Shown piece by piece: positions 1 through 3,457 of a DNA stretch of 5,391 nucleotides. Under the pieces are notes generated by a model, which had not been told where the DNA came from, made no database searches, and worked only from the letters and a program-made list of their open reading frames with translations. Position 1 is the stretch's first letter, and each line of letters begins with the position of its first letter. This DNA is from Gp7-AA10 sp035636095 (GTDB lineage Bacteria > Acidobacteriota > Thermoanaerobaculia > Gp7-AA8). The stretch spans positions 1 to 5,391 of the forward strand of contig DASPZU010000012.1 in assembly GCA_035636095.1 (NCBI GenBank). Reading direction: 5' to 3'. The translations under genes and the position numbers were made by a program.

Positions 1-160
1 AATACTCGGCAAGCTGGCGGATCACCGGCGCCAATCGCCCGAATGAACGCTGCGAATGGCGGGGAGGGAGGGCGGGTGGGAAATGCACCTCCAGGAGGCC
101 GTCTTCGTTCGAGATCAGCAGAAGGTCGCCGATCGGGCTCGGCGCATACGCGTGCCACAT
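1..160 (-). CDS. ogt: Methylated-DNA--protein-cysteine methyltransferase, N-terminal 53 residues (partial)
   Basis: This is the start of a suicide DNA-repair enzyme that moves alkyl groups from O6-alkylguanine to its own cysteine. Reading the minus strand from the ATG at 160-158 gives 53 codons without a stop up to the window edge. The N-terminus has the family pattern: APSPIGDLLLISNEDGLLEV, then HFPP, and near the end a PVIRQLAEY segment that matches the usual 'hPvL..a..QL.eYF' helix. The catalytic PCHRV motif lies beyond the window, so activity cannot be judged. The start overlaps the ada-alkA stop as TGATG (one shared base) and has a GGGAG ribosome site 8 nt upstream, so translational coupling is likely. 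Pairing of an Ada/AlkA protein with Ogt is a common alkylation-repair operon. Main uncertainty: identity rests on the N-terminal domain and context alone. Confidence 0.8.
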   Translation of the reverse strand, partial: MWHAYAPSPIGDLLLISNEDGLLEVHFPPALPPRHSQRSFGRLAPVIRQLAEY

Positions 161-1479
161 CACAGCGACTCCCACAACGCGATAGCCGCGTACGCGCGCC
201 AGGGACGCCAGCGCTCCGCATGGTCGAGCAGCTTGGCCGGCTCGATGCCGATCGCGGCTGCCGCTTTGCGCAGGCCGAGGTCGGTATGCGGGAAGGCATC
301 GGGCTCGGCGAGCGCGCGCATGGCGATGTAGTGCGCCGTCCAGGGGCCGATGCCCGGAAGTGAGGTCAGGCGTTCGATGGTCGCGTCGAGCGATGCGCCA
401 CGGCTCAGGATGGACGGATCGTCGGCGACGGCGCGTTCGAGCGCCCGGATGGCGTTGATGCGCGATTTTGGCATCCCGCTGACGCCGCCGAGGGCGGCGG
501 CGCCCCACTCAATGCGGTTCATGATGGTGGTCGCGGCGCGGACGGTGATCTGCTGCCCGACGATCGCGCGCACCGCGACCTCGAACGGTTCCCACGCACC
601 GGGCACACGCGGTCCCGGACGGAGCGCGAGCAGCGGGCGAAGGAGTTTGTCTTTTCGAAGATGCGCATCGATGGCCGCGGGATCGGCGGCCAGATCGAAT
701 GTTCTTCTGGCGCGGGCGACGAAGTCATGGATGTCTCGCGCAAATGACATGGGCAACTTCATGACCAGAGCATTTCCATTCGACTCGATGGTCACCGGCG
801 TTCGCATGAATCGAACTCCATCGAACGATTCGACGCCATCGATGGCGCGATCGCCCAGGAATTTCGCGATGGCGTCCCAGCGGAATGGCGGGCGGAAGGT
901 CAGGCGGATGGAGATTTCTGCTCGGCGGGCGGGGGCGCCCGCCGCCACACGCAGCTCTGAGGGCGTGCAGCCGTAGGCCTTGCGCATGGCGTCATTGAAG
1001 CGTCGCACCGATTCGAATCCGGCGCCGAAGGCGACGTCGGCGATCGAGAGCGCCGTCTCGCGGAGCAGCGTCCGGGCCAGATGCAGCCGCCGCGTCTGCA
1101 GGATGGCAATCGGCGACGCTCCGACGTGCTCCTCGAACAGACGTCGCAGGTGGCGATCGGTGACGCCGAGGCGCGATGCCAGACGGTCGAGGGAGGGGGT
1201 CTCGTCGATGATGCGCAACGCGCGCGCGACCGTGGCCGAGGTGCCCGACCAGGCCGGCGTGCCGGGAGAAGTCTCCGGACGGCATCTCTTGCACGGACGA
1301 AAACCGGCCGCCTCAGCGGCCGCGGCAGTCGGGTAGTAACGGACGTTTTTTCTGAGCGCGGGCGGCGCGGGACAGATGGGACGGCAATAGATGCCCGTGG
1401 TCACGACGGCGATGAAGAATCGTCCGTCGAAGCGCGCATCGCGACTGCGCGTCGCGGCGAAGCAGAGGTCGGGCGACAC
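160..1479 (-). CDS. alkA: Ada-AlkA fusion: methylphosphotriester-sensing activator with DNA-3-methyladenine glycosylase II domain
   Basis: A 439-residue protein of alkylation repair that combines a damage-sensing regulator with a base-excision glycosylase. Residues 1-70 form the Ada metal-binding domain. The four zinc cysteines are C32, C36, C63 and C66 (TTGIYCRPICP and FRPCKRC), and C32 matches the methyl-accepting Cys38 of E. coli Ada. Residues about 80-177 form the AraC-type double helix-turn-helix, with LASRLGVTDRHLRRLFEEH and the FESVRRFNDA signature. Residues about 188-439 form the AlkA domain, with VGQQ at 307-310, the helix-hairpin-helix LPGIGPWTAHY at 374-384, the catalytic aspartate D400 (HTDLGL) and the typical end ERWRPWRAYAA. 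The start is GTG at 1479, because SRDARFDGRFF then sits at its usual distance from the N-terminus; no strong ribosome site is visible. The region between residues 322 and 336 is about 20 residues shorter than in E. coli AlkA. It probably activates its own repair genes when methylated, as Ada does; this is inferred. Confidence 0.93.
   Translation of the reverse strand: MSPDLCFAATRSRDARFDGRFFIAVVTTGIYCRPICPAPPALRKNVRYYPTAAAAEAAGFRPCKRCRPETSPGTPAWSGTSATVARALRIIDETPSLDRLASRLGVTDRHLRRLFEEHVGASPIAILQTRRLHLARTLLRETALSIADVAFGAGFESVRRFNDAMRKAYGCTPSELRVAAGAPARRAEISIRLTFRPPFRWDAIAKFLGDRAIDGVESFDGVRFMRTPVTIESNGNALVMKLPMSFARDIHDFVARARRTFDLAADPAAIDAHLRKDKLLRPLLALRPGPRVPGAWEPFEVAVRAIVGQQITVRAATTIMNRIEWGAAALGGVSGMPKSRINAIRALERAVADDPSILSRGASLDATIERLTSLPGIGPWTAHYIAMRALAEPDAFPHTDLGLRKAAAAIGIEPAKLLDHAERWRPWRAYAAIALWESL
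169..173 (-). promoter_or_regulatory. Ribosome binding site of the ogt-like gene
   Basis: GGGAG on the minus strand lies inside the last codons of ada-alkA, 8 nt before the ATG at 160. It supports the short partial gene and its start, which overlaps the ada-alkA stop. Confidence 0.6.
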
Positions 1480-1511
1480 GACGCTATTGTGGTGCCGATC
1501 CGCGAGAAGCG

Positions 1512-2003
1512 TTAGCCATTTTCGGACGTGGCCCGCTCCTCGCGAATGACCTCCAGCTCTGCGATGACCTCGAGATCCTTCGGCCGGCCGGCGGCGACTT
1601 TGGCCTCAATCAACGCCTCAAGGTCAATGACGCGGCAGCGGATTCCGAAAAGTTCCACGACGCTCGAGCGCTTTCGCAGCACTTCGTAATTGAAACCTCC
1701 GGCGATTTCGCCGAGTACGTCGAGAGGGCCGGCAGCGGTGATCAGCGTGAAGTTCAAGCCGGCCCGAACCGTTTCGGCGTCGAAGTGGAAAGGCAATCCG
1801 GGCGGCGCGCCGCGGAGATACGGCTTCAGGGGCGCCAATGCAGCCACCAATCGACGGATGTTCTCTTTCGAACGCCCATAGACAATGTCGAGATCGGCGG
1901 TCAGCCGCGCGGATCCATGGAGCGTCGCTGCCACGCCGCCGACGATGACGAATTCCACTTTGCCCTCGACCAACGCCGTCAAGAGCCGCTTGAAATCGAT
2001 CAT
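1512..2003 (-). CDS. Pol-beta-superfamily nucleotidyltransferase, candidate toxin of a Phd-linked pair
   Basis: A 163-residue small nucleotidyltransferase of the kind usually annotated as a hypothetical or AbiEii/MNT-like protein. Visible motifs are VGGVAATLHGSARLTADLDI at residues 21-40, giving the GG pair (22-23) and the two metal-binding aspartates D37 and D39. A likely third carboxylate is D95 in GPLDVLGE. A conserved-looking AKVAAGRPKDLE stretch (134-145) near the C-terminus is typical of this family. All three carboxylates are present, so the fold looks catalytically competent; substrate unknown. The start is the ATG at 2003, which overlaps the antitoxin stop as ATGA and has AAAGGAG 11 nt upstream. 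A longer frame to 2144 only reads through the antitoxin gene in another frame. Overlap with a Phd-like gene suggests a toxin-antitoxin module, and nucleotidyltransferase toxins that modify tRNA (MenT/AbiEii) are known. Whether this one is a toxin is inference. Confidence 0.85.
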   Translation of the reverse strand: MIDFKRLLTALVEGKVEFVIVGGVAATLHGSARLTADLDIVYGRSKENIRRLVAALAPLKPYLRGAPPGLPFHFDAETVRAGLNFTLITAAGPLDVLGEIAGGFNYEVLRKRSSVVELFGIRCRVIDLEALIEAKVAAGRPKDLEVIAELEVIREERATSENG

Positions 2004-2338
2004 CGCCGGCGCAGCTCCTTTGCGAACCGCTGGAGTTCTTTGAGCGCTCGGAGCCTCTGCTCCGGAGTCCTGCGAAGATTTTCGCGAATCAGTGTGCGGT
2101 CGACGTCGCGTTTGTACTGCTCGATCACCGGCGATGCCTGCCATATCGGCCTGACGTGGAGCTGACTGCCGACACCGTCGACGATGCTCTGCCGCACCTC
2201 GAGAGGCAGCTCCGAGGGGCGCCGCAGCGGGTAGACGATGGCAACATTCTTCCCGTGCCGGGTGATCAGCACGGCGTCATCCCTTTCCAGAAGATCGGCG
2301 ATGTTGGCCCGAAAGTCGCGTACGGACGTTCTGTGCAT
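2000..2338 (-). CDS. Phd/YefM-type antitoxin-like protein with an added basic C-terminal helix module
   Basis: A 112-residue protein. Residues 3-38 match the Phd/YefM DNA-binding antitoxin fold: TSVRDFRANIADLLERDDAV followed by LITRHGKNVAIVYPL, the strand-helix-helix-strand signature with the conserved ITRHGK turn. Residues about 69-112 form a different, strongly charged helical stretch (YKRDVDRTLIRENL, then LRALKELQRFAKELRRR). I recall that stretch as a small stand-alone protein found beside nucleotidyltransferases of the type encoded next door, so this looks like a fusion. Its stop overlaps the nucleotidyltransferase start (ATGA), the usual antitoxin-then-toxin order. By family knowledge it should bind and neutralise the partner and repress its own promoter; a matching palindrome lies just upstream. 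There is no ribosome site before the ATG, in keeping with a predicted leaderless start. Alternative: a regulator only, with no toxin role. Confidence 0.8.
   Translation of the reverse strand: MHRTSVRDFRANIADLLERDDAVLITRHGKNVAIVYPLRRPSELPLEVRQSIVDGVGSQLHVRPIWQASPVIEQYKRDVDRTLIRENLRRTPEQRLRALKELQRFAKELRRR
2015..2021 (-). promoter_or_regulatory. Ribosome binding site of the nucleotidyltransferase gene
   Basis: AAAGGAG on the minus strand lies within the 3' end of the antitoxin gene, 11 nt before the ATG at 2003. It decides the short start (163 residues) over the in-frame extension to 2144. Confidence 0.6.
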
Positions 2339-2341
2339 GTG

Positions 2342-2372
2342 GGAATTATGTCACATTTGTGTACACAATTCC
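2342..2372. promoter_or_regulatory. Predicted autoregulatory operator with nested inverted repeats
   Basis: A perfect 12-bp palindrome, TTGTGTACACAA, occupies 2357-2368 and holds the hexamer TGTACA at 2360-2365. This hexamer is the core reported for YefM-family operators. An outer inverted repeat GGAATT/AATTCC (2342-2347 and 2367-2372) and a CACA-TT-TGTG repeat (2352-2361) are nested with it. The palindrome fills the spacer between the predicted -35 and -10 boxes, where bound antitoxin would block RNA polymerase. Confidence 0.55.
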
Positions 2373-2374
2373 AA
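2345..2374 (-). promoter_or_regulatory. Predicted sigma70-type promoter of the antitoxin-nucleotidyltransferase operon
   Basis: On the minus strand, TTGGAA (2374-2369) serves as a weak -35, followed by an 18-nt spacer and CATAAT (2350-2345) as a good -10 (5 of 6 to TATAAT). TGA directly in front of the -10 makes an extended -10. Only six bases (TCCCAC) separate the -10 from the antitoxin ATG, so transcription should begin at or next to the start codon. Confidence 0.5.
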
Positions 2375-2407
2375 TGATGCGCGAGCGGATTTTGCGCTAA
2401 AAGCATC

Positions 2408-2730
2408 ATGGTCCGCGGTCAAAGGGTCATTCTCGATCGCGACATTGCCGAGCTGTACGAGGTGCCCACAAAAGCGTTGATTCAGGCGGTCAAGCGCAAT
2501 GTCGCTTCCTCTCGACTTCATGTTTCAGCTTTCAACGCGCGAGTTTGTGGGGTGGCCGGCGCACAGCGCCTTACGCGACGCAGCTTGGCCGCAGGATCGA
2601 CGAGCTCGAGCAACGGACCGATGGCCAGTTCGAAGGCCTGTTCGATGCCATTCGCGCCTTGATGGATTCGGAGCGAAAACCGAAGCGCAGGATCGGCTAC
2701 TTGTCGGCGGGGAAGGCGATCGCGGGTTGA
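2408..2730 (+). pseudogene. Degraded ORF6N-domain protein gene
   Basis: Remnant of an ORF6N-domain gene, a DNA-binding family common in phages and mobile elements. Three frames each hold an ordered piece of the family. 2408-2493 encodes GQRVILDRDIAELYEVPTKA and LIQAVKRN. About 2502-2544, one base out of frame, encodes LPLDFMFQLSTREF. 2548-2727, in the third frame, encodes WGGRRTAPYA, then directly TQLGRRIDELEQRTDGQFEG, LFDAIRALM and PKRRIGY, and a TGA stop at 2728. Intact members have a longer linker between the EF and GGRR pieces, and the stretch FTEQGVAML plus a helical segment between PYA and the coiled C-terminal part. Both are missing here. At least one frameshift and two deletions therefore inactivate it. 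The family assignment of the pieces is confident; the exact breakpoints are not. It is divergent from the antitoxin gene and shares its 69-bp upstream region. Confidence 0.85.
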
Positions 2731-2731
2731 G

Positions 2732-2762
2732 AACTTGAGATCACAAATTGTGATCTCGAGTT
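2732..2762. repeat. 31-bp near-perfect palindrome between convergent genes, possible bidirectional terminator
   Basis: Two 15-bp arms (2732-2746 and 2748-2762) flank a single A. They are complementary except for one position, which would form a G-U wobble in the plus-strand RNA. The palindrome begins just after the ORF6N remnant's stop and ends 17 bp before the peroxiredoxin stop. No T-run follows on either strand, so it is not a standard intrinsic terminator. A protein-binding site is an alternative. Confidence 0.45.
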
Positions 2763-2779
2763 GCGCCTGCGCTGCCTAA

Positions 2780-3352
2780 CTAACTCTTGGCCTTGCTCCG
2801 AATCTGGCACGCGTCGACGATCTTGGTCGGATCGACGGCATCCTTGTCGACCTGCTCCTCCACCACCTTCCCCTCTTTGTCGATCAGGAAGGTCGCGCGG
2901 CGCGCGGAGACCATCGGGGCGCCCCCGATTTTGTACTGTTTCTCCAGTCCGTACTCCTTGATGGCGGTCGCGTTCATGTCGCCTAACAGCGGGAAGGTGA
3001 TGCCGTTCTGCATCGCGAAGGCGTGATTGGCGAAAGGGCTGTCAACGCTCACACCCAGGACCTGGGTGTCTGCGCCTTCCAGTTTGCTCAGGTTGGCCTG
3101 GAAGGCTTTCATCTCCTGCGTTCACCCTCCGGTGAACGCGAAGACGAAGAACGCCAGCGCGACATTCTTCTTGCCTTTGAAATCGTGCAGCGAGACCGGC
3201 TTGACGCCCTGGCCGTCGTACTGAAGCAGCGTGAAGTCGGGCGCCACGTCGCCGACCTTGATCTTCATCGGCTCCGGCTCGGGCTTTTTTTCCTGAGCGA
3301 AGAGCGCGAAGGTCATCAGAATTGTGAGCGCGATCACAAGTTTGTTCCGCAT
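2780..3352 (-). CDS. Secreted selenocysteine-containing peroxiredoxin (AhpC/TSA family), TGA at codon 77 read as Sec
   Basis: A 190-residue thioredoxin-fold peroxidase that reduces peroxides through a peroxidatic selenocysteine. Residues 1-19 look like a signal peptide (RNK, a hydrophobic stretch, then ALFA before QE), so it should act outside the cytoplasm. VGDVAPDFTLLQYDGQ (33-48) is the family's opening motif, and NVALAFFVFAFTGG leads to the active site, where codon 77 (3124-3122) is TGA. Family members have cysteine at this point (TxxC), giving TxxU here. The same frame continues with TQEMKAFQANLSKLEG, VLGVSVDSPFANHAFA, GITFPLLGD, YKIGGAP and ATFLIDKEGKV, exactly the expected order, to a TAG stop. 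C182 (VDACQ) near the end could be a resolving cysteine. A SECIS-like hairpin follows the TGA. The start is the ATG at 3352, which places the signal peptide correctly; the nearest GGAG is 13 nt away, so the ribosome site is weak. Alternative: a recent nonsense mutation or read error, less likely given the hairpin and the intact frame. Confidence 0.85.
3074..3124 (-). promoter_or_regulatory. Bacterial SECIS-like hairpin directly downstream of the UGA codon
   Basis: After the UGA at 3124-3122 come 15 nt, then GCCUUCCAG (3106-3098), a 15-nt loop, and CUGGAAGGC (3082-3074): a perfect 9-bp stem. The loop starts with G, 25 nt after the UGA. Two further pairs (GC with GC) may shrink it to an 8-nt apical loop. 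Bacterial SECIS elements lie inside the coding region just after the UGA, with a G at the start of a small loop that SelB binds. Position and loop G both fit. Confidence 0.7.
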
Positions 3353-3445
3353 GCTGTGGATCGTACTCCAAAGATGTGCGCCGCCTCTCCTTCCTGACGT
3401 AAAAAATCGTGATATGGTCGCGGGCGTCCGAAACGATCCATGCCC

Positions 3446-3450
3446 GGAGG
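3446..3450 (+). promoter_or_regulatory. Ribosome binding site of the surface-protein gene
   Basis: GGAGG lies 7 nt before the ATG at 3458. It also excludes the out-of-frame ATG at 3451, which directly abuts it. Confidence 0.75.
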
Positions 3451-3457
3451 ATGCTCG

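Noticed and set aside
43..1515. Several plus-strand open frames opposite ada-alkA and ogt
   Set aside because: They are GC-driven shadows. Their products are low-complexity and the minus strand carries clear family motifs throughout.
2004..2144. N-terminal extension of the nucleotidyltransferase by 47 residues
   Set aside because: It only re-reads the antitoxin gene in another frame. The ATG at 2003 has AAAGGAG upstream and begins at the conserved domain.
3122..3124. TGA as a genuine stop making two short peroxiredoxin fragments
   Set aside because: The frame continues unbroken with family-conserved sequence right after it, the TGA is at the catalytic Cys position, and a SECIS-like hairpin follows. 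The downstream piece alone would lack the active site.
3451..3453. Upstream ATG as start of the surface-protein gene
   Set aside because: It is in another frame and touches the GGAGG site with no spacing. The ATG at 3458 has 7 nt spacing and leads into the signal peptide.
3353..3457. Promoter boxes in the gap between the divergent peroxiredoxin and surface-protein genes
   Set aside because: Candidates such as CTGACG at 3394 and TGATAT at 3410 have wrong spacing. None is better than chance.
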